A DNA stretch of 64,000 nt from Pantoea wallisii (GCF_002095485.1 NZ_MLFS01000014.1:1-64000), one strand, 5' to 3'. Counted from the first letter of the stretch, positions 11,803 through 21,530 are shown. The notes: generated by a model not told the origin, from the letters alone. Numbers and translations: made by a program.

Positions 11803-13293
11803 CTACAGCGTTACCCCGCTTTTAAATATCGCTAACTCGCGAAAATCATTGGCTTCGTTGCGCGCGGGCTGGCCGTTAGCGATCGCCACAATCAGATCCA
11901 CAAAATCTGCCAGCATCGCTTCCATGCTCATGCCCTCCAGCAAACGTCCGGCATTAAAATCAATCCAGTGCGGCTTCTTCTCCGCCAGCGGCGTATTGGT
12001 GGCGATCTTTACCGTGGGGACAAAACCGCCGTAGGGCGTACCGCGTCCGGTGGTGAACAGCACCATATGGCAGCCGGCGCCCGCCAGCGCGCTGGTGGCT
12101 ACTGCGTCATTGCCTGGCGCGCTCAGCAGGTTCAGGCCCGGCAACGCCAGCCGCTCACCGTACTTCAGCACATCCACAACCTGGCTCTGCCCGGCTTTCT
12201 GCGTGCAGCCCAGCGACTTCTCCTCCAGCGTGGTGATGCCGCCCGCTTTATTCCCCGGGGAAGGATTCTCATAAATTGGCTGCTGATGATCGATAAAGTA
12301 ACGCTTGAAGTCGTTGATCATCGCTACGGTTTTCGCGAACGTGGCCTCATCCCGGCAGCGACTCATCAGAATACGCTCGGCACCGAACATCTCGGGCACT
12401 TCGGTCAGCACCGTTGTGCCGCCGTTGGCGATCATCTGATCGGAAAAACAGCCCAGCAGCGGGTTCGCCGTGATGCCGGAGAAACCATCAGATCCGCCAC
12501 ACTCCAGACCAAACTTCAGCTCGCTTAACGTGCCCGGCTGGCGGCGATCGCCGCGCATCACGTGGTACAGCGCATGCAGCCGGGCCACACCGGCTTCAAC
12601 CTCATCATCCTGCTTCTGACACTCCATAAACTGCACGCGCTGGCTGTCAAACTCGCCCAGCGTCGTGCGGAACGTATCTACCTGATTGTTCTCACAGCCC
12701 AGACCAATCACCAGTACGGCGCCGGCGTTGGGATGACGCACCATGTTTTGCAGCATGGTGCGGGTGTTTTCATGATCCTGGCCCAGCTGCGAACAGCCAA
12801 ACGGATGGCTGAACAGGTGCACGCCGTCAATGCCCTCCGCTTCGCGGGTCTCTTTCATAAAGCGCGACACGATCTGACGCGCAATACCGTTAACGCAGCC
12901 GACGGTAGGCAAGATCCACAACTCATTGCGGATACCCACTTCGCCACTGGCGCGGCGATAGATCTGCACCTCACGATCGCCCGCCTGCGGCGGGATATCA
13001 ATAAAGTCTGGCTGGTATTCATAATCATCGACGTCGTTCAGATTGGTGCGGGCGTTGCTGGAGTGGATCACCTCTCCGGCGGCAATGGCCTGCGTGGCAT
13101 GGCCGATGGGCAGACCGTATTTGATCACCAACGCCTGCGGAGCCAGCGGCTGCAGGGCAAATTTATGCCCGCGCTCAATCGCCTGTAACAGGACAATCTC
13201 GTGCTCGCCCACCGTGACTCGCGTGTCAGCGGCTAAATCATGCAGCGCAACGGCCACATTATCGCGCGAGTGGATCTTTATCGCATTTTGCAT
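11803..13293 (-). CDS. uxaA: UxaA, altronate dehydratase
   Basis: UxaA dehydrates D-altronate to 2-keto-3-deoxygluconate in galacturonate breakdown. The 496-residue protein has the short N-terminal SAF domain and the large galactarate/altronate dehydratase domain, with conserved segments HPFGCSQLGQDHENT, GLGCENNQ and FGLECGGSDGFSG. It starts 4 bp after uxaB, so the two form an operon. In E. coli uxaA pairs with uxaC instead. Confidence 0.95.
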   Translation of the reverse strand: MQNAIKIHSRDNVAVALHDLAADTRVTVGEHEIVLLQAIERGHKFALQPLAPQALVIKYGLPIGHATQAIAAGEVIHSSNARTNLNDVDDYEYQPDFIDIPPQAGDREVQIYRRASGEVGIRNELWILPTVGCVNGIARQIVSRFMKETREAEGIDGVHLFSHPFGCSQLGQDHENTRTMLQNMVRHPNAGAVLVIGLGCENNQVDTFRTTLGEFDSQRVQFMECQKQDDEVEAGVARLHALYHVMRGDRRQPGTLSELKFGLECGGSDGFSGITANPLLGCFSDQMIANGGTTVLTEVPEMFGAERILMSRCRDEATFAKTVAMINDFKRYFIDHQQPIYENPSPGNKAGGITTLEEKSLGCTQKAGQSQVVDVLKYGERLALPGLNLLSAPGNDAVATSALAGAGCHMVLFTTGRGTPYGGFVPTVKIATNTPLAEKKPHWIDFNAGRLLEGMSMEAMLADFVDLIVAIANGQPARNEANDFRELAIFKSGVTL

Positions 13294-13297
13294 AGCG

Positions 13298-14746
13298 TTA
13301 CCTCAGTGCGTTTAGCGCCGTCCGCATACCGTGGACAAGGATGTTATTCAGATGCTCACTGACAGCCGCGACCAGTCCGGGCCGTTGGGTTAAATCTTCG
13401 CCCCAGTGCTGCGCCTCGCTTAATACCGCGTGCACCAGCTGTTCAGGCGTTTTCTGCTGCGCCATAACCTGTGGCCATAGCCGGGCAAAGCGCTGTAGCC
13501 AGCTTTCGTCATCCTGCAGCGGCCAGCGGCGATCGCCCTGTTCACCACGATAAAAGGCCAGCAGCGCCGCCAGCGCAAAGGTCAGATGCGCTGGCCAGTG
13601 GCCGGTTTGCTGCTGCGCCTGTAGCAGCGGCGGCAGGAGTCGGGTGCGAAATTTGGTCATGCCATTCAGCGCGATAGAGAGCAGTGCATGACGAATAAAT
13701 GGGTTACGGAAGCGGCAGATAACCGCGGCGGTGAAAGCCTCCAGCTCGTCGCGCGGCAGATCCAGCGTCGGGATAATCTCGTTGCGCAGCAGGGCATCAA
13801 TAAAGGCTGCCATTTCGGCATCATCCATCGCCTCGCCCACACTCTCTAATCCGGCCAGAAAGGCCACCGGTACCAGCGCGGTATGTGCACCGTTGAGAAT
13901 GGCGACCTTTTGCGCTTTATACGGCGTGATATCTGCCACCCGTTTGACTGCCGGAGCAAGCGCAGCAAGCTGCAGCTCCTGCATCAGCGCCTCCGGACCC
14001 TGCAGTACAAACTGGTAGTAGACTTCCCCGGCAACCAGATAGCGGTCTTCATAACCCAGCTGTGCCGTAATCGCCGCGCCGTCGTCGGGATAGCCGGTGA
14101 CGATGCGATCCACCAGCGTGTTGTAGAAAGCACAGTTTTGCGTTACCCATTGGGCAAACGCTGCCGGCAGCTGCCAGTGCCGGATGTAGCGCAAAACCAG
14201 CTCGCGCAGGCGATCGCCGTTATGATCGATCAGTTCGCACGGCACGATCAGCCAGCCTTTATCCGCCGCGCCGGCAAAGCACTGGAAGCGCGCCCACAGC
14301 AGCTGCGTCAGCTTGCCCGGAAACGACGCCGCGGGCTGATTCTCCTGCCAATCTTCGGCGGTGAAAGCGATGCCGGCTTCAGTGGTATTTGAGAACACAA
14401 AGCGCATCTGCGGTGACCGCGCCAGCGCCAGAAACGCGTCAAACTGCTGGTAAGGCTGGATTTCGCGATTAACGCTGCGGATTAACCGGGTTTCGCTTAC
14501 CCGTTGCCCTGCTGTATCCAGCCCCCGAATCAGCGTGGTGTAGAGCCCATCCTGCTGATTGAGCGAATCGGCGACCTCGCGATTGCGTGGCCGCACCACC
14601 ACCACGCCGGCGTCCGTATGTTGATGCTGGTTCAGCCAGTCGAGCTGCCAGTCGATGAAGGCGCGTAAAAAATTTCCCTCGCCAAACTGGATGACGCGTT
14701 CGCTGTAGTGCGCGCCGGGAAAATCGCGGCGGTTAAGTCGCAACAT
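13298..14746 (-). CDS. uxaB: UxaB, tagaturonate reductase
   Basis: UxaB reduces D-tagaturonate to D-altronate with NADH, the step before UxaA. The 482-residue mannitol dehydrogenase-family protein begins with [14 protein letters not shown], the NAD-binding region, and shows the [18 protein letters not shown] catalytic region. It is the first gene of a uxaB-uxaA operon divergent from exuR. The isomerase uxaC and the transporter exuT are not in this window. An ExuR-like box lies about 40 bp upstream of the start. Confidence 0.93.
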   Translation of the reverse strand: MLRLNRRDFPGAHYSERVIQFGEGNFLRAFIDWQLDWLNQHQHTDAGVVVVRPRNREVADSLNQQDGLYTTLIRGLDTAGQRVSETRLIRSVNREIQPYQQFDAFLALARSPQMRFVFSNTTEAGIAFTAEDWQENQPAASFPGKLTQLLWARFQCFAGAADKGWLIVPCELIDHNGDRLRELVLRYIRHWQLPAAFAQWVTQNCAFYNTLVDRIVTGYPDDGAAITAQLGYEDRYLVAGEVYYQFVLQGPEALMQELQLAALAPAVKRVADITPYKAQKVAILNGAHTALVPVAFLAGLESVGEAMDDAEMAAFIDALLRNEIIPTLDLPRDELEAFTAAVICRFRNPFIRHALLSIALNGMTKFRTRLLPPLLQAQQQTGHWPAHLTFALAALLAFYRGEQGDRRWPLQDDESWLQRFARLWPQVMAQQKTPEQLVHAVLSEAQHWGEDLTQRPGLVAAVSEHLNNILVHGMRTALNALR

Positions 14747-14786
14747 GCTGCTTCCTTTTTATCCATGCCTGAACACCCTGCAAAAG

Positions 14787-14800
14787 TTATCATACCAATT
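14787..14800 (-). promoter_or_regulatory. ExuR/UxuR-like operator in front of uxaB
   Basis: On the minus strand this reads AATTGGTATGATAA, close to the UxuR/ExuR consensus core TTGGTATACCAA. It is 41 bp upstream of the uxaB start, a reasonable position for repression by ExuR. Site assignment is by similarity only. Confidence 0.55.
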
Positions 14801-14956
14801 CAGCAAGAAGAGGAGTTTATTTGCTGTTCAGATCACAATATTGATAATTACTGTCGCGCAGCGGTAGGCAGTAACAAAGGTGAACACAAAACAAATAATT
14901 GTTTTAAAATGATAAAATGCACTTACGCACAACGCAAATTGTGGTTTACACGCTGT

Positions 14957-14971
14957 AAAGTGGTATAACAA
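14957..14971 (+). promoter_or_regulatory. ExuR-like box 1 upstream of exuR
   Basis: AAAGTGGTATAACAA is repeated exactly 41 bp further on, just before exuR. The TGGTATAACA core fits GntR-type FadR-subfamily operators and resembles the box near uxaB. Likely autoregulatory. Confidence 0.55.
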
Positions 14972-14997
14972 GGTGGGTACTTTGCCACATCACACAC

Positions 14998-15012
14998 AAA
15001 GTGGTATAACAA
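14998..15012 (+). promoter_or_regulatory. ExuR-like box 2 upstream of exuR
   Basis: This is an identical 15-bp copy of the box at 14957-14971, 17 bp before the exuR start. The 41-bp period is about four helical turns, so both sites face the same side of the DNA. Confidence 0.55.
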
Positions 15013-15029
15013 CTCATCTTCCAGAAAAT

Positions 15030-15794
15030 ATGAACAGCAACATGGACCTGACCGAATCAAGCCGCCTGTATCAACAGCTCGCCAGCGAACTGAAAAGCCG
15101 TATTGAAGCGGGCAGTTTTGCCGTGGGCGATAAACTTCCGGCAGAGCGTTTGATCGCGGAGGAGCGCCAGGTGAGCCGCACGGTGGTACGCGAAGCCATT
15201 ATCATGCTGGAAGTGGAGGGCTACGTTGAAGTGCGCAAGGGATCGGGCATTCACGTGATCAGCCGCCAGCCGCAGCGCCAGATATCCGCGCCGGCTCAGC
15301 TGGAGTTTGCCAGCTACGGTCCCTTTGAGCTGCTACAGGCGCGCCAGCTGATTGAAAGCAACGTGGCGGAGTTCGCTGCCACGCAGGTCACCCCGCAGGA
15401 TATCGTGGCGCTGATGGCGATCCAGGCGCGCGCACGCCACGAAGACCATTCACGTGATTCGGCCTGGGACATGGAGTTCCACGTGCGCATTGCGCAGTCC
15501 ACGCAAAACAGCGTGCTGGCGGAGATAGTGGAAAAAATGTGGCAGCACCGGCTGCACAACCCCTACTGGCTTAAGCTGCACGAGCACATTGATGATCGCC
15601 ATATCACCAGCTGGTGCGATGACCACGATCAGATCCTCAAAGCGCTGATGCGTAAAGATCCTGCCGCCAGTAAGCTGGCAATGTGGCAGCATCTGGAAAA
15701 TACTAAACAGATGCTGTTTGATGCGACCGCGGATGATTTCGAATTTAACGTGGACCGTTACATGTTTGCCGAAAATCCGGTCATCCTGCCTTAA
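15030..15794 (+). CDS. exuR: ExuR, GntR-family repressor of hexuronate genes
   Basis: The N-terminal winged helix ([20 protein letters not shown], then [18 protein letters not shown]) and C-terminal FCD ligand-binding domain match E. coli ExuR, which represses the uxa/uxu/exu genes and is released by galacturonate or glucuronate derivatives. I set the start at ATG 15030 (254 residues); ATG 15042 is an alternative. It is divergent from uxaB, with ExuR-like boxes on both sides of the intergenic region. Confidence 0.93.
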   Translation: MNSNMDLTESSRLYQQLASELKSRIEAGSFAVGDKLPAERLIAEERQVSRTVVREAIIMLEVEGYVEVRKGSGIHVISRQPQRQISAPAQLEFASYGPFELLQARQLIESNVAEFAATQVTPQDIVALMAIQARARHEDHSRDSAWDMEFHVRIAQSTQNSVLAEIVEKMWQHRLHNPYWLKLHEHIDDRHITSWCDDHDQILKALMRKDPAASKLAMWQHLENTKQMLFDATADDFEFNVDRYMFAENPVILP

Positions 15795-16114
15795 GCGCGC
15801 GCTTTTCAGGCAAATAAGTCAGTTAATCTGCAATAGTGTCAGCTCGTGTAAAGCTCCTTTGGCCCCTCTGCGTCAAAAGGTAAAACTCCTGTGCGCCAGT
15901 GACTTTACACTGTCTGAATCCCATGATTTTTGTTACAGTTATCGCCCTTTTCTTACCCTTTGCGACAGGGCATTAAAAAGTCGCTGATTTAACGTTCACT
16001 TCCGGATGGAACCGGAAAATCCTGCTCAGGCGGCAAACCTAAAATGTATAACTCACCTTAGCCTGCGCTTCAGCCCTTACGGGCACGTTTAACAATGATG
16101 TTCGGGAATGATTG
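15795..16114. other. exuR-yqjA intergenic region
   Basis: About 320 bp without a supported gene. It contains two GTAAARCTCCT direct repeats (15848-15890) and presumably the yqjA-mzrA promoter. Confidence 0.5.
15848..15890 (+). promoter_or_regulatory. Direct GTAAA repeats, possible CpxR site for yqjA-mzrA
   Basis: GTAAAGCTCCT (15848-15858) and GTAAAACTCCT (15880-15890) are spaced 32 bp apart, about three helical turns. E. coli yqjA is a Cpx-regulon gene and the CpxR box contains GTAAA repeats, but the usual spacing is much shorter. Tentative. Confidence 0.3.
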
Positions 16115-16789
16115 ATGGATATTTTGAAAGCACTGCTGCACGCCCTGTGGCAGCAGGATTACGAAATGCTCTCCGACCCCACGCTGGTGTGGGCCATTTA
16201 CGGCATGCTGTTCATGATTCTGTTTCTGGAGAATGGTCTGCTTCCTGCCGCCTTTTTACCGGGCGATAGCCTGCTGATTCTGGTTGGCGTACTGATTGCC
16301 AAAGGCACCCTGAGTTTTCCGATGACGCTATTCATCCTGACCACCGGCGCCAGCCTCGGTTGCTGGGTCAGTTATATCCAGGGACGGTGGCTGGGAAATA
16401 CGCCGACGGTACAGAAATGGCTGTCGCATCTGCCTGCGCAGTATCATCAGCGCGCCCACAGCCTGTTCCATCGCCATGGTTTATCCGCTCTGCTGATTGG
16501 GCGTTTTATCGCTTTTGTCCGTACGCTGCTGCCCACCATCGCCGGCCTTTCCGGCCTGAATAACGCCCGCTTCCAGTTCTTTAACTGGATCAGTGGCTTC
16601 CTGTGGGTGCTGATACTGACCGTCATCGGTTTTGCGCTGGGCAAGACGCCGATTTTCCGCCGCTATGAAGATGAACTGATGTTCTGCCTGATGCTGCTAC
16701 CGCTGGTGTTGCTGGTGGTGGGCCTGGTGGGATCGCTGGTAGTGTTGTGGCGTAAACGTCAGGCCGGACAGGATGGGAAATCACAGTGA
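16115..16789 (+). CDS. yqjA: YqjA, DedA-family inner-membrane protein
   Basis: This DedA/SNARE-associated family protein of 224 residues has the conserved block [18 protein letters not shown] near the N-terminus, [19 protein letters not shown] in the middle and several membrane helices. In E. coli YqjA supports growth at alkaline pH and membrane homeostasis together with YghB. I chose ATG 16115 rather than the TTG one codon upstream. Its stop overlaps mzrA (ATGA), so the two are translationally coupled. Confidence 0.93.
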   Translation: MDILKALLHALWQQDYEMLSDPTLVWAIYGMLFMILFLENGLLPAAFLPGDSLLILVGVLIAKGTLSFPMTLFILTTGASLGCWVSYIQGRWLGNTPTVQKWLSHLPAQYHQRAHSLFHRHGLSALLIGRFIAFVRTLLPTIAGLSGLNNARFQFFNWISGFLWVLILTVIGFALGKTPIFRRYEDELMFCLMLLPLVLLVVGLVGSLVVLWRKRQAGQDGKSQ

Positions 16790-17157
16790 TGACCAAACTT
16801 CGTGGTTTTCCCAGGCGTTTACTTCCCTGGCTGGGTGCCGGCATGCTGGCGCTTCTCGCCATCAGCGTGGTGCCTGAACTGATGCAGCATGAAACCGTGG
16901 TCAAGATTCGCGTCGCACACAGCGGCACCAATCTGCCGGATGGCTTCTATCTCTATCAGCAGCTCTCTGCTCAGGGCGTGCATATTAAGAGCATTACGCC
17001 GGCGGGCGATGCGCTGGTCATTCATTTCGAAAATGAAGAACAGAGTCTTGCCGCTCAGAAGGTACTGCGCCGCCTGCTGCCTCAGGGCTTCGTGGTAGCC
17101 ACGGGCCCGCAGGCTTCACAGCAGGTTGCGGACGCCAATCGCCCGACATACAGCTAA
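16786..17157 (+). CDS. mzrA: MzrA, modulator of EnvZ/OmpR
   Basis: The 123-residue single-pass inner-membrane protein has a transmembrane segment at about residues 11-30 ([18 protein letters not shown]) and a periplasmic domain. In E. coli MzrA binds EnvZ and links the Cpx and EnvZ/OmpR systems. It overlaps yqjA by 4 bp, as expected for the conserved pair. Confidence 0.9.
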   Translation: MMTKLRGFPRRLLPWLGAGMLALLAISVVPELMQHETVVKIRVAHSGTNLPDGFYLYQQLSAQGVHIKSITPAGDALVIHFENEEQSLAAQKVLRRLLPQGFVVATGPQASQQVADANRPTYS

Positions 17158-17321
17158 CGCTTGCCGCCTGGAAAGTAACCGGGCGGCCTCTCTTTACCCC
17201 GCTATCTCCGCGTCTTCTTTGAATTTTTTCGACGGCTGTCTATCCTTAAAGATAGCGCGAGCTGGGAAGCCCCTCCTGTCCGGTTTGCGGCAGGTCATCA
17301 ACAATGGAAGGTAAATACCTG

Positions 17322-17693
17322 ATGAAACAACAATTACTGCTTGGTGCGATTCTTTTCTCTCTCTCTGGTTCGCTGCTGGCTGCGGAATCTTTGTGCCAGC
17401 AAAAAGAGCAGGATATTCAGCGCGAAATTGATATGGCAAAACAGCATGACAATCAGCGCCGGGTAACGGGCCTTGAGCGCGCGCTGACCGAAGTTCGCGC
17501 CGGCTGTACTGATGAGAAACTGAAAACCGCCCATGCTGACCGCATCGAATCGCAGAAGCACAAAGTGGCTGAGCGGAAGCGGGAGCTGCAGGAGGAGCGC
17601 CAGGATGGCGATAAAGATAAGATCGAAAAGCGCGAGCGTAAGCTGGAAGAGGCGCAGCATGAGCTGAAAAAGCTGGAAACTGAGCCTTACTAA
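17322..17693 (+). CDS. yqjC: YqjC, periplasmic DUF1090 protein
   Basis: The 123-residue protein has a signal peptide (MKQQLLLGAILFSLSGSLLAA), then a highly charged helical domain with two Cys residues (SLCQQKEQ and RAGCTDEK) and a Glu/Lys-rich coiled-coil tail. The family is DUF1090 and the function is unknown. I chose ATG 17322, which follows GGAAGG, over ATG 17304. It starts the yqjC-yqjD-yqjE-yqjK cluster. Confidence 0.9.
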   Translation: MKQQLLLGAILFSLSGSLLAAESLCQQKEQDIQREIDMAKQHDNQRRVTGLERALTEVRAGCTDEKLKTAHADRIESQKHKVAERKRELQEERQDGDKDKIEKRERKLEEAQHELKKLETEPY

Positions 17694-17727
17694 TCGGACG
17701 TAATTAATTGATGTAATGGAGAACTTC

Positions 17728-18033
17728 ATGGCTAAAGACACCACATCTGAACATCTGCGCGCAGAACTGAAAAACCTTGCTGACACCCTGGAAGAAGTGC
17801 TGAGCAGCTCCGCTGACAAATCGAAATCTGAGCTTGATAAGCTGCGTCACAAAGCACGCGGTGCGCTTGAGAGCTCTCGTGAGCGTCTGGGCGATTCCGG
17901 TGAGCGCATCGCGCAGACCACGCGTGAAGCCGCAGAGAAAGCGGATGATTATGTACGCGAGAATCCATGGCACGGCGTCGGTATCGGTGCAGCCGTGGGT
18001 GTGTTGATCGGCATCCTGATTTCGCGTCGCTGA
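17728..18033 (+). CDS. yqjD: YqjD, ElaB/YqjD/YgaM-family membrane-anchored ribosome-binding protein
   Basis: The 101-residue protein has a long amphipathic helix and a C-terminal membrane helix with a glycine-rich motif (WHGVGIGAAVGVLIGILISRR). In E. coli, YqjD binds ribosomes in stationary phase and tethers them to the inner membrane. I chose ATG 17728 after AATGGAGAAC rather than ATG 17716, which lies within that ribosome binding site. Confidence 0.92.
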   Translation: MAKDTTSEHLRAELKNLADTLEEVLSSSADKSKSELDKLRHKARGALESSRERLGDSGERIAQTTREAAEKADDYVRENPWHGVGIGAAVGVLIGILISRR

Positions 18034-18034
18034 T

Positions 18035-18430
18035 ATGAGTGATAGTCAGAGCCACGGCCCAGGCAAAGGGGTCTTCAACATTGGACAGCGCGTCGTCACC
18101 ACGCTGGTCAGTATGGTCGAAACCCGCGTCCGGCTTGCAGTTGTAGAGCTGGAAGAGGAAAAAGCCAACCTGATTCAGATGCTGATTATGGTAGGCCTGA
18201 CCATGCTGTTTACCGCTTTCGGTTTAATGAGCCTGATGGTGCTGATTATCTGGGCGGTCGATGCGCAATACCGGCTGATGGCAATTGCCATTACCACCGG
18301 CGTGCTGTTCGCGCTGGCGCTGATTTTTGGCCTCTGGACGCTGCGCAAATCGCGGCAATCCACGCTGTTGCGCCATACGCGTAAAGAGCTGGATTCGGAT
18401 CGCAAGCTGCTGGAGGAGCACCATTCATGA
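18035..18430 (+). CDS. yqjE: YqjE, phage-holin-like inner-membrane protein
   Basis: The 131-residue protein has two strong hydrophobic segments (LIMVGLTMLFTAFGLMSLMV and MAIAITTGVLFALALIFGLW) and belongs to the YqjE holin-III-like family. It starts 1 bp after the yqjD stop and overlaps yqjK by 4 bp, so the operon is tightly coupled. Its molecular function is unknown. Confidence 0.92.
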   Translation: MSDSQSHGPGKGVFNIGQRVVTTLVSMVETRVRLAVVELEEEKANLIQMLIMVGLTMLFTAFGLMSLMVLIIWAVDAQYRLMAIAITTGVLFALALIFGLWTLRKSRQSTLLRHTRKELDSDRKLLEEHHS

Positions 18431-18711
18431 GCAATCGCGAACGTGAAGCGCGTATTCACGAGCTGCTAAACCAGGTGCAACAGCAGCGGCTGGATCTCAG
18501 CGCTGCGCGTCGCGACTGGCTGACCGGAACAGCGCATTACGATCGCGGCTGGCTAACGCTGCTCAGCATGCGCCGCTATCTGGCGATTGGCAGCAGCGCG
18601 CTGGCTATCTGGTCTATCCGCAGTCCGAACCGCATTATGCGCTGGGCGAAACGCGGCTTTGGCCTGTGGAGCACCTGGCGCATGATTAAATCCACGCTGG
18701 CAACACGTTAA
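18427..18711 (+). CDS. yqjK: YqjK-like protein
   Basis: The 94-residue basic protein of the YqjK family overlaps yqjE (ATGA). It has a charged N-terminal helix and a short hydrophobic stretch (YLAIGSSALAIWSI). Function unknown. It is the last gene of the yqjCDEK cluster; a terminator follows. Confidence 0.9.
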   Translation: MSNREREARIHELLNQVQQQRLDLSAARRDWLTGTAHYDRGWLTLLSMRRYLAIGSSALAIWSIRSPNRIMRWAKRGFGLWSTWRMIKSTLATR

Positions 18712-18724
18712 TCCCTTCATAATA

Positions 18725-18751
18725 AACCGGATCTAATCGATCCGGTTTTTA
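18725..18751 (+). terminator. Terminator after yqjK
   Basis: ACCGGATC pairs with GATCCGGT around a TAATC loop and is followed by a run of T. Confidence 0.9.
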
Positions 18752-18916
18752 TCTATCAATATTCCTGAACAACTTCGACAGTTTATCTCGCTTACAACTG
18801 CGCGAAGCCGCGATTATTATCTTCCTCCATCAGCCCGGCGAACGTTTATCACTGTTCAACGGGATATAAACCGCGCAGGCCAACAACCTGCAAGAAAAAC
18901 CTTGTTGGAGTAGATG

Positions 18917-19327
18917 ATGAAAAAATTCGAAGACTCAGGCCTGCTGCTGGCACGCGTATTGATGACAATCCTGTTCATTACGGCGGGCTGGGGTAAAGTC
19001 ACCGGTTATGCCGGTACCGCACAATATATGCAGGCGATGGGCGTGCCGGGCTTCCTGCTGCCGCTGGTGATTCTGCTGGAACTGGGCGGTGGCCTGGCCA
19101 TTCTGTTTGGCTTCCTGACCCGTTTTACTGCGCTGTTCACCGCTGGCTTCACGCTGCTGACCGCTTTCCTGTTCCACAGTAACTTTGCAGAAGGTGTTAA
19201 CCAGCTGATGTTCATGAAGAACCTCTCTATTGCCGGTGGTTTCCTGGTGCTGGGTCTGGTAGGACCGGGGGCATACAGTATTGACCGCCTGATTCGTCAG
19301 CGTCTTGCGCCGGCAACCGCACGCTAA
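18917..19327 (+). CDS. yqjF: YqjF, DoxX-family membrane protein
   Basis: The 136-residue DoxX-family protein has four hydrophobic segments, including the conserved LMTILFITAGWGKVTGYAG near the start. DoxX proteins are linked to redox and thiol stress in other bacteria; the exact role is unknown. Two ATG codons are adjacent (18914, 18917). yqjG follows on the same strand, as in E. coli. Confidence 0.9.
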   Translation: MKKFEDSGLLLARVLMTILFITAGWGKVTGYAGTAQYMQAMGVPGFLLPLVILLELGGGLAILFGFLTRFTALFTAGFTLLTAFLFHSNFAEGVNQLMFMKNLSIAGGFLVLGLVGPGAYSIDRLIRQRLAPATAR

Positions 19328-19365
19328 GCACACGAGCCGTGCAACAGCACATATACTGAATAGCA

Positions 19366-19396
19366 GGGGCGGGGATTTTCCTCGCCCTCTTTTTTT
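19366..19396 (+). terminator. Terminator after yqjF
   Basis: GGGCGGGGA pairs with TCCTCGCCCT around a short T-rich loop, followed by TTTTTTT. It lies just before the yqjG start. Confidence 0.8.
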
Positions 19397-19407
19397 ATGG
19401 GGGGCTT

Positions 19408-20382
19408 ATGGGACAACTGATTGACGGTGTCTGGCATGACACCTGGTACGATACGAAGTCAACCGGTGGCCGCTTCAAACGCACAGAAGCAGTGTGGCGC
19501 AACTGGGTGACCGCCGATGGCAGCGCCGGGCCGACCGGTAAAGCAGGCTTTGCCGCAGAGCGCGATCGCTACCACTTATATGTTTCGCTGGCCTGTCCGT
19601 GGGCACATCGCACGCTGTTGATGCGCCAGCTGAAAGGACTGGAAGAGATGATCTCCGTTTCGGTGGTGCATCCGCTGATGCTGGAGAATGGCTGGACCTT
19701 TGGTGATGACTTCCCCGCTGCTACCGGCGACTCGCTGTATCAGAATGAGTTTCTCTATCAGCTCTATCTGCATGCCGATCCCCAGTACACCGGCCGCGTT
19801 ACCGTACCGGTGCTATGGGATAAAACCCGGCACACCATTGTGAGCAATGAGTCAGCGGATATCATGCGCATGCTCAATAGCGCCTTTGACGCGCAGGGTG
19901 CACGCGCCGGAGACTACTATCCGCCGGATCTGCGTGAAAAAATTGATGAGCTGAACGGCTGGATTTACGACACGGTAAATAACGGCGTGTACAAGAGCGG
20001 TTTTGCGACCTCGCAGGCCGCGTACGATGAGTCCGTGACGGCACTGTTCCATTCTTTGGCGCGGCTGGAGCAGATTCTGGGCCAGCATCGCTACCTGACC
20101 GGCGATCGCCTGACCGAAGCCGATCTGCGCCTGTGGACGACGCTGGTACGCTTTGATCCCGTCTATGTAACGCATTTTAAATGCGACCGTCATCGCATCA
20201 GCGATTATCGCAACCTGAATGGCTTCCTGCGTGATATCTATCAGATGCCCGGTATCGCAGAGACGGTCAATCTGCCGCACATTCGTCATCACTACTACGG
20301 CAGCCATAAAACCATCAACCCCAACGGCGTGATTTCACTCGGGCCGGCTTTTGACTGGGACGAGCCGCACGGTCGTGGCTGA
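19408..20382 (+). CDS. yqjG: YqjG, glutathionyl-hydroquinone reductase
   Basis: This Xi-class glutathione S-transferase of 324 residues reduces glutathionyl-hydroquinones using glutathione. The catalytic cysteine is in SLACPWAHRTLL, at about residue 62. The family's C-terminal all-helical domain follows (LTGDRLTEADLRLW). It is a cytosolic enzyme next to yqjF, as in E. coli. Confidence 0.95.
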   Translation: MGQLIDGVWHDTWYDTKSTGGRFKRTEAVWRNWVTADGSAGPTGKAGFAAERDRYHLYVSLACPWAHRTLLMRQLKGLEEMISVSVVHPLMLENGWTFGDDFPAATGDSLYQNEFLYQLYLHADPQYTGRVTVPVLWDKTRHTIVSNESADIMRMLNSAFDAQGARAGDYYPPDLREKIDELNGWIYDTVNNGVYKSGFATSQAAYDESVTALFHSLARLEQILGQHRYLTGDRLTEADLRLWTTLVRFDPVYVTHFKCDRHRISDYRNLNGFLRDIYQMPGIAETVNLPHIRHHYYGSHKTINPNGVISLGPAFDWDEPHGRG

Positions 20383-20392
20383 TGGTCTTACT

Positions 20393-20428
20393 GACCTTCT
20401 TCCCGCAGAGGAAGAAGGTCCCTTTTGT
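20393..20428. terminator. Bidirectional terminator between yqjG and mdtI
   Basis: GACCTTCTTCC pairs with GGAAGAAGGTC around a short loop; CCCTTTTGTT follows on the plus strand. It separates two convergent units. Confidence 0.85.
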
Positions 20429-20438
20429 TACTGGCCTG

Positions 20439-20768
20439 TCAGGCAAATTTAATCAGCACCATTCCCGTCAGCAGCACCACTACGCCCAGCCAGCCACGGC
20501 GGCTCAGACGTTGATCAAATAAGATCCAGCCTGCAGCAACCGTTGCCACTAAACCAAATCCGCCCCATAGCGCGTAAGCGACCGAGAGATCGATACCTTT
20601 CACCGCCTGAGCCAGAGCGCTGAACGCAGCCAGCACCGCCGCCAGCGACAGCACGCCGAAGAGCGGCCGGCGAAAGCCGTTAGTGTATTTGAGAAAGATA
20701 TTTGCCACAATCTCCAGCACAATCGCCAGCGCCAGCCAGCCAAAGTGCAGCCAGTTAAACGTTGTCAT
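20439..20768 (-). CDS. mdtI: MdtI, SMR-family spermidine exporter subunit
   Basis: This small multidrug resistance protein of 109 residues has four predicted membrane helices, the membrane-embedded Glu (AIVLEIVAN) and the motif [13 protein letters not shown]. With MdtJ it forms the heteromeric spermidine exporter known from E. coli. Its start overlaps the end of mdtJ by 14 bp. Confidence 0.93.
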   Translation of the reverse strand: MTTFNWLHFGWLALAIVLEIVANIFLKYTNGFRRPLFGVLSLAAVLAAFSALAQAVKGIDLSVAYALWGGFGLVATVAAGWILFDQRLSRRGWLGVVVLLTGMVLIKFA

Positions 20769-21105
20769 GACGCAACTCCCTGCGGCAGCGGGTACCGGTT
20801 TTGATCAGGACAATGCCGGTTATCAGCGTCAATAAGCCAGCCACTTTCATCGGTGAAAGTACTTCATCAAATAACATTACGCTGAATAGCGTAATAAACA
20901 GAATACCGATACCTTCCCACATTGCGTAAGCCACGCCGAGTGCGATACGTTTTACGGCAAATGACAAGAAAATATAGGACAGCGCGATCATAAACAGCAT
21001 CAGTAAATAACCGCTGTTATCGCCATTAACGCTGGCCCATTTCATGGAGATGGTGCCGGTTATTTCAGCAAGGATAGCAAGCGCTAATAAAATCCAATAC
21101 AGCAT
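20755..21105 (-). CDS. mdtJ: MdtJ, SMR-family spermidine exporter subunit
   Basis: This is the partner of MdtI, with 116 residues, four membrane helices, the key Glu in [13 protein letters not shown] and [14 protein letters not shown] set the start at MLYWILL, after the AAGGAGAG ribosome binding site; an upstream in-frame start would add 12 unrelated residues. Gene order mdtJ-mdtI is as in E. coli. Confidence 0.93.
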   Translation of the reverse strand: MLYWILLALAILAEITGTISMKWASVNGDNSGYLLMLFMIALSYIFLSFAVKRIALGVAYAMWEGIGILFITLFSVMLFDEVLSPMKVAGLLTLITGIVLIKTGTRCRRELRHDNV

Positions 21106-21530
21106 GATTTCTCTCCTTAATGAGAAACAGGTGCGACCCACGCGTAACAGGCGTGCTGGTCGGGAAAAAGTGCGTAAAAAAGGAGAGAGAATCTACAGCG
21201 CGAAGCGCCAGTGCCGATCGCGGACGGAACAGGAGGCGTGACGGAAGTCTGGAGAGGGTAAAAACCGCATAGCGGCGAAGCGTTTGTCCATAAATTTACA
21301 ACTTATCCACGCTGTTGCTTTTCCCGGTGTGGATGAAAAATTGTCCTCAGAAGTTAAACACGCGCTTATTCTGGCATAAGGGCCGCCCCATTAGCGGGAA
21401 TTTGCGTTTCTTTACGCTGGTAATAATTCCGGCGCGCGCGATACCTGACCTGAAAATAAACTATTCAGAGAGGTTTGTAATTAAGAAGTCAAAAAAAGGT
21501 AGGAATGGTGTTTGTAAAAAATAAGATGAA
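21106..21530. other. Intergenic region between mdtJ and the rnpB tail
   Basis: About 425 bp with no supported gene. The left part should hold the mdtJI promoter. The right part becomes AT-rich before the duplicated rnpB terminator. No structured RNA was recognised. Confidence 0.5.
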
